This document shows positions 47,171-58,430 of a DNA stretch of 64,000 bases, piece after piece; positions within the stretch are counted from its first letter, which is position 1; each line of letters begins with the position of its first letter. This stretch comes from Niebla homalea (lineage: Eukaryota > Ascomycota > Lecanoromycetes > Lecanorales > Ramalinaceae): NCBI GenBank assembly GCA_019925105.1, contig JAHGAU010000022.1, forward strand, positions 186,001 through 250,000, written 5' to 3'. The translations under genes were made by a program, and so were the position numbers. The notes beneath the pieces were generated by a model. That model was not told where the DNA came from. It searched no databases and was given only the letters and a program-made list of their open reading frames with translations.

Positions 47171-48419
47171 TATTACGGATATGAGCCAGGTAAGCTATAT
47201 AGGTAGGGCTTTTATCAGCTTATCGTATACACTAGGGCCTTAAGGGGTATAACGGCTTGGCGCAATCCTGTATTTCTCGTACTTAACTAGCTAAATAATA
47301 ACTCAGGTAGTTATTACTTTATACCTATTACCTATACCGTAATAGAATAGTAGCAATAACGAGGTTCCGATCCCATTTATATCGTTATATATAAAAGACT
47401 CCAATTATAAGTACTTATTAAAGCTTTAAAATAAAGGAGATAAAAAGGCTATTAATATAACATCAAGTACGCCAGGCTTATAACCCGGAGGATAGCGGTT
47501 CAACCCCCCGTAAACCTATTAAATACTTTAAAATCTATAGCCGTAATAAGCTTATATATATTAAGAATTAAACGTTAAACGGGAAAAAAGCGGATAAATA
47601 TACTTAAAGGATAAGAAGTTAATAATAAAAGAGTAAAAAGTAATTTAAGGCGTTATCTACGACCTATTTCCGTACTTAATAAACGAGGTTATAAACTATA
47701 TATACTCCTGGCCGTTTATCTATTTAATCCGTTAAGTTACTTAATACTTTTAAAGTTTAAAGCCCGGCTTTCCACCTTTTAAGACGACGAGCAATTTAAT
47801 TATATTACCGTTAATTATATATGCCTTACGGTTAGTATAAAGATTATATAAAAAGCTTATAATAGAACTCTATTATACGGCTTAGCTTAATAATATACCT
47901 ATAAGTAAATTAAATAATATTTAAATTAATAACTCAACTACGCTACCACAGAGTATATAACTTAATTAAACCACGGACATCACGGTAATCAACTTCTTTC
48001 AGTTAAGAAATCCACGACTATAAACCGGGTGGCCTTAAGATAATTTTCCGGAATATATTTATTTATTTCTTAAAACCTTAGCCTTAACGGTTTTTATCCC
48101 TTAACTATTATATATACTACGTACTTTAAAACGTACTTAGAGCTTTACCTTAATTACCTTTATTACCGATAAAGTAATTATAATAATATATAAAGTAGTA
48201 ATACCGACGGGGACGTCGCTTTTTTCTATTTTTTATGGGCATATTATCACGGATACGAGCCAGGTAAGCTATCCAAGTAGGGCTCTTATTAGCTTATCGC
48301 ATATACTAGGGCCTTAAGGGGTATAACGGCTTGGCGCAATCCTATATTTCTCGTATTCAGCTAGCTAGATTAGCAACTTAGGCAGTTACCACTTTATACC
48401 TATTACCCATACCGTAACA
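47171..48419 (-). mobile_element. Small non-autonomous LTR element 6 (1,249 bp)
   Basis: Direct repeats at 47,171-47,344 and 48,245-48,419 are flanked on both outer sides by ATATC, a perfect target duplication. The right copy keeps the ends TATCACGG and CCGTAACA (from TGTCACGG/CCGTAACA). The 5' side is on the right: the conserved block ATATGCCCATAAAAAATAG (minus strand) abuts the right LTR, followed by the leader block near 47,990-48,040. The interior is only about 0.9 kb, the smallest of the group, with a tRNA-like sequence near its 3' end. No coding frame. Confidence 0.87.
47446..47517 (+). tRNA. tRNA-like pseudogene or SINE-like segment, anticodon TAT (Ile)
   Basis: Seventy-two bases fit canonical tRNA numbering: anticodon stem CCAGG/CCCGG around loop CTTATAA (anticodon TAT, isoleucine), a T loop TTCAACC and an internal B-box-like GGTTCAACCCC. 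The A:C mismatch in the anticodon stem is what RIP would produce from CCGGG/CCCGG. The D arm and acceptor stem pair poorly. It lies within LTR element 6, so it is more likely a captured or coincidental fragment than a working tRNA. Confidence 0.35.
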
Positions 48420-48424
48420 ATATC

Positions 48425-49560
48425 GTCAACGAACCTTTAATTTAAAGTTTTTATTCTAATTTAATTAATTCTTTAATTAACAAATCGTTAAAAAATAAGA
48501 AGAAAATAAGGGAAATAAATAACCCTTCAAAGATCCCGGTTATAACGGGCTTTATCGGGCTTATTTTTTATCTTAAGTTAATTAATATTATTCGGTTATT
48601 TAAAAAGGTTTTGATTTATTTTATAAAAAAGAGTAATATCGTTTTTTTCCATAGGTTATATAATAATCTTTAATAGTTTATTTTATCGAAGGTTCTTATA
48701 ATATTTAAAGAAAAAAGGCTTATAATATATTTCTTCTTATAATTTTATACTATATATATATTATCGATTAAACCTTTAAGGGCTATTTTTTTAACCTTTT
48801 TCTTTTTATACCCATTTATTAGTCCGGGAGGAACCCGTATTCTTCCGCGTAGTTATTAAGGATTTTTATAATTACCGTTTTTAAGGCTTTCTTTAACGTA
48901 TAAAGGAATATAATTAGCCTATAAGCTTTTACCTTTAAATAATCCGGCTTAATTAATTTCTTAAGGATAATCGTTATAACTTTTTTAAATTTATAAGGGT
49001 AATAATTAACCTTAACATAAATTTAAAATTAATAAATAAAAACCTTCTTAAATAATAATATAATTATCGATAAGAATTTATTTAGAATTTTATTCGGTTT
49101 AAGGGCTTTATTTTTCTTTAACTTATTAATTGCTTTAATTATTCTCTTTAGGGTTACCCCTTTTTTAATATTTACCGGGTCGGGATATATAGCTCCTTTA
49201 ATTTCCGTTAAATCGGTATTTAATAAAAAAGCAAAGAAAGCCCTTTTAAGGGCCTTAATTTTACTATTAAAGGTATTAACTACTATATTATAAAGCCTCT
49301 TAAGGAACGGGAATTTAAGGATAAGTTTAAGCTTTTTATTCTATTCCTTATTATACTTCGCTAGCTTCCATAACTAACGGAAGGAGACGGCTAAATCGTA
49401 AACTGCCGACCGGAAGTATATTTACTTGGCCTTCTTAATAATCCTCTCCTTCTCCTCTTAAGCTTCCTTAAAGAAGTATTTAATATATTAAGAATATATT
49501 TTAAAACTTATAACGTAAAGGACTAAAATCAAAAACGGATAACCTATTAATCACCTTGAA
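48425..49560 (-). mobile_element. Antisense LINE fragment (reverse-transcriptase region)
   Basis: The plus strand here is the reverse complement of about 41.2-42.1 kb of the LINE. For example AACGGGCTTTATCGGGCTTA (48,545-48,564) mirrors the TAAAGCCCGTTATAACGGGG phrase near 42,050. No stop-free frame remains. It was truncated by or inserted in the small LTR elements on either side. Confidence 0.65.
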
Positions 49561-50483
49561 TTTAAGATGTATAACGGGCTTATATATATTAAAAGTTAAA
49601 CGTTAAGCTTAAAGAAATACGGATAAACATATTTAAAGGATAAAAAATTAATAATAATTAATAAAATTATAAGAAAAGAAAGTAAATACTTCAAGATGAT
49701 ACTTACTTTTTATATCTTTAGACGAGTCCTTTAATTAATAAACGATAGACTATATATACTTTTCGTTATTAAATTTATGTTAATTCCGCCTATAAAGTTA
49801 TTTTAATACTTTTAAAACTTAAAGCCCAGCTTTTCACCTTTTAAGATAACGAATAATTTAATTAAAATACGTTATATAATATAATTGAACTTTAAATTAT
49901 TAGTTATATATATTTTACGCTTGGTATAAAAACCATTATAAGGGGAGTTTATAATAAAATTTTATTATACGGCTTAACTTTAAAATATATTGAAAAATTT
50001 AAATAATACCTTACTTAATAACTATATTACCTACGGAGTATACGATTACGGTAAAATTACGGGGATTGTTCTTCTATATGATTTAGCTTATATATTATAC
50101 TTATAAATCCACGATTTTTTCCCGGGTCTATATAAGATAATTTCCTGGCTTATTAATTTATTAATACGTTAGCCTTAACGGCTATTTATTAACCGCTATA
50201 CCTGCTATATATATCCGGATTATACCCATCGCTTCCCCCATATTACCGTTACTTACGGATAAGGTAATTTTAATAATATATACGCGGAGGACTTCGCTTT
50301 TTTCTATTTTTTATAAACATATTATTACGGATACGAACTAGGTAACAGTACGCTCCTCGCTTATTACGGGTATTAAAGCTTAAGTGGGTATAACGGCTTT
50401 ACGTATATTTATCTTTCGTATTTAATTAATTAAATAACAATACAAATAATTATTACTCTATATCTATTATTTATACCGTAATA
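49561..50483 (-). mobile_element. Truncated small LTR element: leader plus 5' LTR
   Basis: An LTR at 50,323-50,483 (TATTACGGATACGAACTAGG ... ACCGTAATA) is preceded on its left by the conserved ATATGTTTATAAAAAATAG block (minus strand) and the leader block at about 50,100-50,150, as in element 6. The partner LTR is missing, and the antisense LINE fragment lies where it would be expected. Confidence 0.6.
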
Positions 50484-50744
50484 TTATTATTAATTCTTCT
50501 TTTTATTATTAAGTTTTTATGGTTTTTACGGAGGGTTTTAAATAAATTACGGTTTTTACTTTAAGCGCGTAATATAATATTACTTATTTTCTAATATATA
50601 AGATATAGGGATAACGTTTTAAAAAAAATAGACTTAATACGGTTATATGAAAGCTATAACGTTTTTACTAAATAGTAAAATAATTAAAGGTTATATTTAA
50701 AACTATAGGAACGTATAGATCTTTCATTATTATTATTATTTTTT

Positions 50745-50910
50745 ACGGATATATATAAAGTATATAAAGTAAATAAGTATAAAGATATATAATAAATAGC
50801 TATTTAATTATAAAGGTCTATAATATAAGTATATACGTTAAGATTACGGAAAAAATTAAGTACGATCGGTATTAAGGAATCCTCCTATAATCTATATAGT
50901 AATAATATTA
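50745..50910 (+). mobile_element. Heavily mutated solo LTR remnant
   Basis: The order of phrases matches the LTR of element 3: TTACGGATATATATAAAG, AATAGCTATTTAATTATAAAGG, AAGATTACGG and GGTATTAAGGAATCCTCCTA. Ends are not sharp, and a target duplication could not be established. Confidence 0.55.
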
Positions 50911-53900
50911 AATACTTTATTATATATTATTTATTATAATTCAAGATATACTTTACTTTTTAAATAAAAGAATTGGTTTTTTTATTATTATTTAAATAAT
51001 AACTTATCTATTAATTTAAACTATAAGACTATAATTAGAAAATCTTTTTTAAAATAAAATAAGTATATCTTCTTTTATATATTTTCTTTTTATCTTTAAA
51101 TTTAAAAAAATTAACATTTCTTAATCTTTAAATTAACAATTTTATATAATATTAAATAATAAAAAAATATACATATAAAATCGAAATATCTATATATAAA
51201 TAATAAATGATAAATGAAACTAAAATATTATATAATATTTAATAAAAGTTCATATTATTTATGAAAATTATATAGACCTTTATTCAAAATTATATTTTTA
51301 TTATTTATATTATAATAAATAATTTAAAAGAAAAGAAAAGTTTATATTTTGAATATTATTCTTGTGTTAATAATAAATCTTAAAATAACGAATTTTGTAA
51401 CTTAAAAGTTAAATAAATAAATAAGCTATATTAAATAATTATATATATAATATCTTTAACTCTTAATCTCTTTCTTTTAACGAGAATTTATAAATAGTCT
51501 TAAAAGGTAAAACATAAATTATATAATGAATATAAAAACCTTAAATTTTAAAAATAAGTATTATTTACTTAATTTATCTTCTTTTATTAATATTATAATT
51601 ATAAGGTTAATAGTATAATTCTTATAATTAGCGTTATAAGGATAAGACCGTTTATTAATATCCTTATATAAGACATATACCACCTGTTATACCCTTACTT
51701 ATTACACCCTGATTTATTATAAGCCCTTTATTGAGACCCTTATTAATCCACTTAAAAAGAAATAACAGGGTAAATACCGTAATATAAATAAGGAATTTAA
51801 GAATTAAGTAAGGCCCTTTATTTATACCTTTATTTATACCTTTGTTTAAACCTTTACTTATATTATTATTTATACCCTTAATAAACCCTTTATTATCCCC
51901 TTAAGGAAAAAGTAACGTATTTTACCCATATACCCCTAACGTAATACGCCCAAAAATATGTAATTAAGGTGGAGAATTTAGAATATAAATAAAGGTTCCC
52001 CTTACGCTTAATGCCCGTATACCCTTATGATAATAGGCTTAAAAATACCATAATTTAATTAAGGAACTTAAGAATTAAATAAAGCCTCTTATACCCTTCA
52101 TTATACCCGTATCCTTTATAAGACCTTAAATATGCTCTTTAATAAACCCTTAAAAAATAGGTAACGCTTAATACCTATATATTATTACCATAATAAGCTT
52201 AATAAGATTATAATATAATTAGAGGACTTAAAAGGTAAAGAAACACTTTATACGTATAAAGTTATATTTAATATCTATATACTTTAATAACTATTATTAA
52301 ATAACCGTAATACGGATAAATTAATAATCTCTTATTATTATTTTTATTTAACCCTATATTTAAGTTATATATATTTTTATTATTATTACTTAATAATAAT
52401 ATTTTCTATAAAAACCTATAATATAAAGAGAAGTTTTATATAATTAAAGTTTTATTTATTATTTATTTTTAATTATTATATAAACTTATTATATAAAAAG
52501 CCTTTTATTTAAAATTAATATTTTATATTTAAGGGACGCTTAAGCTCTATATATTCCTATTATTAATACTTAACCGTATATTCTTATTATTATTATTTAA
52601 AATACCGTAGTTTATATATTAAACTAATAAATTAAATAACGCTCTTTATAGATACTGTTATCCTAACCTTTATTTATACCTATATTAATACCCTTATTTC
52701 CTTCTTTAATCCTATTACTTTATTTATTTTACCCTTATATACGTTATCACCATTACCTTTATTATTACGTTTATCTTAATAAGACATCGCATTTTCAATT
52801 TTAGTTAGTCTAATTTAAACGCGCTTAATTTAAACCGGTATTATTTAAACCAAAATGTTTCGTAGAATTAACCAGATTCCGTTTTCTAATTAAAAGTTAC
52901 CTTTATAGTCAATATAAGGTTACTATATACTTTTTATTACCTTAATCTTTTTATAAATAAAATTTTTTAGGTAATTATTTATTTTTACTTTTTTAATTAA
53001 TATAATTAAAGTAGGGTTTAACGCATTAAATTTAAAAGGTAATATATTATATATATTATAGTTATATAGGTAATTATATAGGTATTATAGATATAAAGGT
53101 ACGTACGCTAAATAACGCGAAATAAGGTAAGCCCGCTACGTATTAAGGATTAGCTCTATTAAGATCTTAATACGGAGGTTAAGAATATTAAATATAATAT
53201 AAAGATATTAACGGTATCCTATATCCGTTACTTAAACTTATAATTAACCTTAATCAGGTTTTTTACGTGAATAATAAAGGGAAATAAATAAGGCCGTTTT
53301 TACCCGTCCTGAAAAAATAAGTTATTAAAGTATTATCCTTTATTTTTCTATTATATCGTCGGAGGTATTTATTTATATAATATCCTTCTTCTATATTAAG
53401 AATTATTAATATAAAGGGATCGTAATTTATTACTTTAAGGCTTAATTATATTAATTAATTATTAAGTAATTTATAAATATCTAACCGTATCCTTTATGTT
53501 AATTACCCTCCTTAATTTTAAATATTACGGATACCTTTATTGATTATAATTAAATTCTTATTATATTGAATTTATACTCCGTTTACTTTAATTATATTGA
53601 AAATAAAAACTTAAATAATTTTCCTCCGTCCTTTATATCCTTAGAGTTCCGTTTTATCTATATAGATCTTTTTAAATTATTATATCCCAAAAAAAGCTAT
53701 TAATATTATATACGTTTCCGATTTTTATATTACCATTAATATTACTTAAATATCTCCGTAACCTTTTAAAGCTATTATATAGAGGCTTTTTTTGGCTTTT
53801 AAGGTACTATATAATACGTATTATAGTTACCGTATATATCTTCTTAAAATCCTTATTATTATTAATATACCCTCTTGGCCTTTTTTAAATTTATACTCTA

Positions 53901-54715
53901 TATAAACGTTATAAAATAAATAAAACTTTTCTTTTATAAGATATTTTTCTTTATGCTTATTATATATTACTTTTAATTAAACTTCTTATTTACTTAACAA
54001 CTTAAAACTTTAATTTTTACCGGCCGTTTTTATTATTACCGGTCTGGAATTACTATTACCTTATATTATATCTTGAAATATCTTATTAAGTAAAGTAACT
54101 TATATCTATAGAACATAATTATTTATATTAAGTAAATTTTATATATATACTTTAGCTTCAAATATTTTATGATTATAAACGTTCGTACGTTAATGAATAA
54201 ACCTTATTAGAAAAATTTTTAATCCATTCTTTCTCCTTTAACTTTATAAGCTTGTTAATTATTATATTATTAAAGGATAAGCATAAAGTTAATATGGAAA
54301 AAAGCTTTACGGGATATTCATTATGACCCGTTTTAGTATATTTATTTTTTCTTTTAAGTTAATCGATATTATTTTATTTATTAAGCAGCTTTTCGTTTAA
54401 TTGAAATAATAATAATAGGTTTTTTTTATAAAAAAAGATAATAGAGTAACTTTTTATAGTTTATTTATTAAACGTTTTAAAAAGGTTAATAAGAGTAAAC
54501 TCGTTATATATTTCTTCCCGTATCTATGTTAATGAAGACCCGAGTCTCTAGGTATATAGCATTACGGTATACGGTATATATAAGCATAATAGCCTAGCTC
54601 CCGTATAGTCTTAATGCGTATATATCTTAAATATGTAGCTGGGTATATAGTTATTCATTAATTATATATATTATATATATTTATCTTAATATGTATACCG
54701 TATAAGTACCGTTAA
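50911..54715. other. AT-rich block with telomere-like and LTR remnants, no gene
   Basis: From about 51,650 to 52,300 many TTACCC/TTATACCC-like phrases occur, and the section 51,930-52,260 is a RIP-diverged relative of 60,785-60,995. A similar section with ACCCTTA motifs follows near 52,670-52,770. An LTR-like fragment lies at about 53,040-53,170 (AGGTACGTACGCTAAATAACG ... AAGGATTAGCTCTATTAAG). No open frame or readable domain. Confidence 0.5.
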
Positions 54716-55187
54716 TACTCCCCCAACCGGTACGGGATTAATCCCGCGGGATAGGTACGGGACCGGTACGGGATAGGGAAAGGGTACCCTTATCCCGTAC
54801 CGGTAGCAACGGTATAAAACCGGTACGGGACCGGGAAATGCGAAGATACCGTTATACTATTTATAATATATAAATAATGATATATACCTTAAAATAACCG
54901 AAAATTAATTTTAAAAAAATCCAAAAATTCAATATTGGAAGTAAATATTTCTCTTAAATAAACTTAGCGGCTCGCTTAATATTAAAAATAATATATTTTA
55001 TACGTAAAATAAATAAAAATTACCTTATTTAAAGATAATATTTTTATTACCGGGATCTTAGCATTTCCCGGTCCCGTACCGGCGGTATAAGGACGGTACA
55101 GGAACGGGAAATACCTTTATACCGTACCGGCCGGTATGGAAAGACCATAATCAAATCCCATCCCATACCGTACCGGTTGGGGGAGTA
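54716..55187. mobile_element. hAT-like MITE C (472 bp) with CpA-free arms
   Basis: Ends TACTCCCCCAACCGGTACGG and CCGTACCGGTTGGGGGAGTA are exact inverses. The 8-bp flanks ACCGTTAA and ACCGATAA form a target duplication with one mismatch. Arms consist of GGTACGGGACCGGTACGGGA units that contain almost no CpA/TpG, which may explain why they stay GC-rich amid RIP. The inner inverted pair GGGAAATGCGAAGAT / ATCTTAGCATTTCCC and the AT-rich core (AAAAATCCAAAAATTCAA...) are shared with MITEs B and D. Confidence 0.82.
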
Positions 55188-55199
55188 ACCGATAATAAG

Positions 55200-57200
55200 G
55201 CCTCTTAATATTATATCAGTTAAACGATCCCTTAATATCCTTGTTTATTAATCGTGGAGGAAGCTAAACCCTTCCATATGATTATTAAGGATTCCTGATA
55301 TTACCGTTTTTAAGGTCTTATTAAGCGGTCGGTACATCTATACTCTTAAGTAATTCAGCTTCAGTGGCTTTTAGAGGATAATCGTCTTTAAATCCCTTAA
55401 TTATATAGGGTTAAATATAATATAATTAAATAATTCTAGATGAAATTAAAAATACCGTTAAGAAAGAAGTATTATTATGAATATGAATTTATAAAATATC
55501 CGTTAAGATTTATGACTTTATTTTTCTTTTATCGGTTAAATAATTTAATTATTATTATTTATATTATTATATTTTAACTTTTACCGGCTTGATATATACC
55601 GTTTTATAATATCCTTTAAATCGGGTTCCGGCAGAAAGCGGAAGGGTATTGTTCCCGAACTTTTAATATCATTATTAAACGTATTTATTAACGTATTATT
55701 AAGCTTTTATATTAGGGGAATCTTAAAATCAATTTTTATGTTCCGCTTTTCCCCCTATTTAATAAACTTTTATACTCCTTTTAATAATACCGTTAAATGG
55801 TAAACCGTAAATTAAAGGTATACTTACTTTACTTATTTAATAATATATTTTTATGCTTTTAAACCGCTTAAAAACTGTTAACATCGGTTATTTCTTATAT
55901 TGTACGACCTTTTTATTTAATTTTATTACTTTTTTATAACTTTTACGTTTTTATTAAATTAGTATTAAATATAATCCGTTTATTCTAATTATAATAAAGG
56001 ATTAGTAAAAGTTTTTTACGGTTTTAAATAAGATTTTACCGGCTTATATTAGTTCCCTTTTTAAGCTTTCTATCGCCTTCAAGGACGTTATATAGAATAA
56101 TGTATTTTAAATCTATAGCCTTTACGTTATCATAATATATACTATTAAGGGCTTCCCTGTTACCTTAAACGCTTAATTTGAGTTAAACGGGTTTACTTTT
56201 ATTACTATTTCCTTTCTTATTCCCGTTATTAATCTCTATTTTACCGGTAACTTTACCGGCGTTTCTATAGGGCTTATTCTATTTCCCTTCTATAATCCCG
56301 GTATACGTGTTCCCGGTCATATTGTCGTTATAGCCAATTTTCCGACCGGCTTTAAGGTTATCTTTTTTCTTTTTTATTCTCCCATTTTCCTTTTTCCTTA
56401 ATTATCCGTTTATATTATGTTTATATTTTATATGTATTATCCCTTATATCATAAGTGTAATTATCATTTTTTTAATTTTGGAGGGTCTTTTCAATATCTT
56501 TTTTTACCGTTTCTCCCTTATTCATAATATTCATTACATTGTTGCGTATGTTATACGTTTAACTATATGTTATATAATCCTTTTATTCCTTATTTTATCT
56601 TAAAGTGTTGTTTAATTAATATCGTTATTTTCTTATAATTATTTTACTACGTTTTTTGATTTTATAACCGTTTAATTAATATTTCCTTCCACTTTAATTA
56701 TTATATTACGTCCGTTTATCGCCCTTGTTATATCTGATTCGTTATCGTAAGAGCTACTCGTATAAGGTGCCTCCCGAATGATCTTGAGTTTTTTATTCGT
56801 CCCTATAAAAAGCATTATATACGGGATAAGATATTAGTTTTAAAAATTAGGTTTTCCGAAAATATACGTTCCGGTTAATTATATTTTTGAGGACTTAGAG
56901 TTTATTAATTAAAACGCGGTTTAATTTATATATAGGTGAAACCTTTAGATTTAGTAAAACTATTAAGTCCTTTAAGCTTAGCTTTCTATTAACCTTATAT
57001 ATTAAGTATATAAACGGCATTAAGTTTATATTATTATGTTTTTTTCTTCTTTACCGGAACGCCTGAGTAATACCTAGATATATAATGCGTTAAAATTAAG
57101 AGTAAACGGATAGATCTTTTTATACGTAAGTATTACGAATATTATCTTTATAAACGTATTAATAACCGCTGTATTTATTTCTATTTTTATTATATAACGG
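55200..57200 (-). mobile_element. Second antisense LINE fragment
   Basis: The plus strand resembles 48,830-49,210 (for example GTGGAGGAAGCTAAACCCTTC against GGGAGGAACCCGTATTCTTC, then ATTATTAAGGATT and TTACCGTTTTTAAGG), so it is the same LINE in reverse orientation, extending further 5'. The frame is destroyed. MITE C lies at its left side and MITE B at its right. Confidence 0.55.
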
Positions 57201-57216
57201 ACAGCTTTCTTAGGGG

Positions 57217-57589
57217 TACTCCGGCAAGCGGGACGGGATATATCCCATGGGATAGGGACGGGATAGGGACGGGATAGGGATAGGACGGGATAAAGTGAAT
57301 AATATCCTATCCCGTATTAGTATGGGATAGGACGGGATAGGATCGGGATAAGCCAAGATCCCGTTAAGCCAAAAAATTACTATAAATAGTATATATATTA
57401 CTATATATAAGTAAATTTAAATATAAAAAATCCAAAAATTCGATTTTATAAGTGAATTATTCACTTAATCCGATTAGCCCCGTTAAGTCTTGGGATCTTG
57501 GTATATCCCGGTCCCATCCCGTCGGGATAGGGATAGGATGGGATAAGTGAATCGAAAAACCGTCCCATCCCGTCCCGCTTCCCGGAGTA
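57217..57589. mobile_element. hAT-like MITE B (373 bp) with perfect 8-bp target duplication
   Basis: It begins TACTCCGGCAAGCGGGACGG and ends CCGTCCCGCTTCCCGGAGTA. Both flanks are CTTAGGGG, a perfect 8-bp duplication characteristic of hAT-type transposition. The left arm contains GGGATAGGGACGGGATAGGG units. The inner pair GGGATAAGCCAAGATCCCG / GGGATCTTGGTATATCCCG brackets an AT-rich core with AAAATCCAAAAATTCGA. No transposase. Confidence 0.87.
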
Positions 57590-57741
57590 CTTAGGGGTTA
57601 AAAAGTTTATACGATATTCAAGGCGTAATAGCTTATTTTTATCGTTTTATTTGGAAAAAACTCCGCGTTAACTTATATGTTAAATATTTAAAACTCGATC
57701 CGTCGTAATGTAGATAATACCGTAAATACCGGTAATATTAT

Positions 57742-57900
57742 TGGCACGGATATGCGGTATGTATAAAGTAAGTGGGTGTAATATATATGCATAAATAGCT
57801 ATCTAGCTATGAAGGTGCGCAATATGAGTGTATACGCTAAGCATATGGAAAAAGGTAAGTCCGCTCCGTGCCAAGGAATCCTCCCATGGTTTATACCGTT
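57742..57900 (+). mobile_element. Solo LTR of the element 3 type
   Basis: It starts TGGCACGGATATGCGGTATG and contains TAGCTATCTAGCTATGAAGG, GTGCGCAATATGAG and CCGCTCCGTGCCAAGG. The flanks ATTAT on both sides are consistent with a target duplication, but in AT-rich DNA this is weak. The last bases of the LTR seem to be missing. Confidence 0.65.
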
Positions 57901-58258
57901 ATTATACCGTCGTGAGAATTATCTTATTACCATTATTCATAAGTAATAATTAATTCATATAAAATATTTCAGGACTCGATGATTGTTATTCGTTATTTTA
58001 ATAGATTTATCGTTTTTATAATTTATATTATATCTTAGATTTTTTAATATATTTTAACGAAAAAATAAAATTTAGAATATAGTTATAATTACTTTAAAGC
58101 CGAATTACCGTTTCCGTAAGGAAAACCGACGGTATTTTTGGTGCGATTATTAGATAAAATATAACGTATATCTTCTATAAAGCTTAAAATTTGAAAGTTA
58201 AATATATAATAATAACGGGCGCCGTGAAAAAAACTTATAAATAAGAACTTTGAAAGAT

Positions 58259-58430
58259 TATTACGGCTATATACCAAGTAAGCAAGGCAGGCTATATGGT
58301 AGGGCTCTTATCAGCTTATCGGGCCCTAAGCGGTATAACGGCTTAACGCGATTCTTTAATTATTGTACTTAGCTACTTAAATAATAACTTAGGTAGTTAT
58401 TACTCTATACCTATTCCTTATACCGTAATA
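58259..58430 (-). mobile_element. Solo LTR of the element 6 type
   Basis: It starts TATTACGGCTATATACCAAG and ends ATACCGTAATA, with GGGCTCTTATCAGCTTATCG inside as in the LTRs at 47,171 and 48,245. Flanks AAGAT and AATAT differ at one base. It is oriented opposite to the solo LTR at 57,742. Confidence 0.65.

Noticed and set aside
48245..50483. A single 2.2-kb LTR element using the LTRs at 48,245 and 50,323
   Set aside because: The LTR at 48,245 already forms a perfect target-duplication pair with 47,171, and the interior would include an antisense LINE fragment, so two separate insertions are more likely.
58089..58277. A 62-codon minus-strand frame
   Set aside because: It lies mostly next to and partly within a solo LTR and has no recognisable feature.
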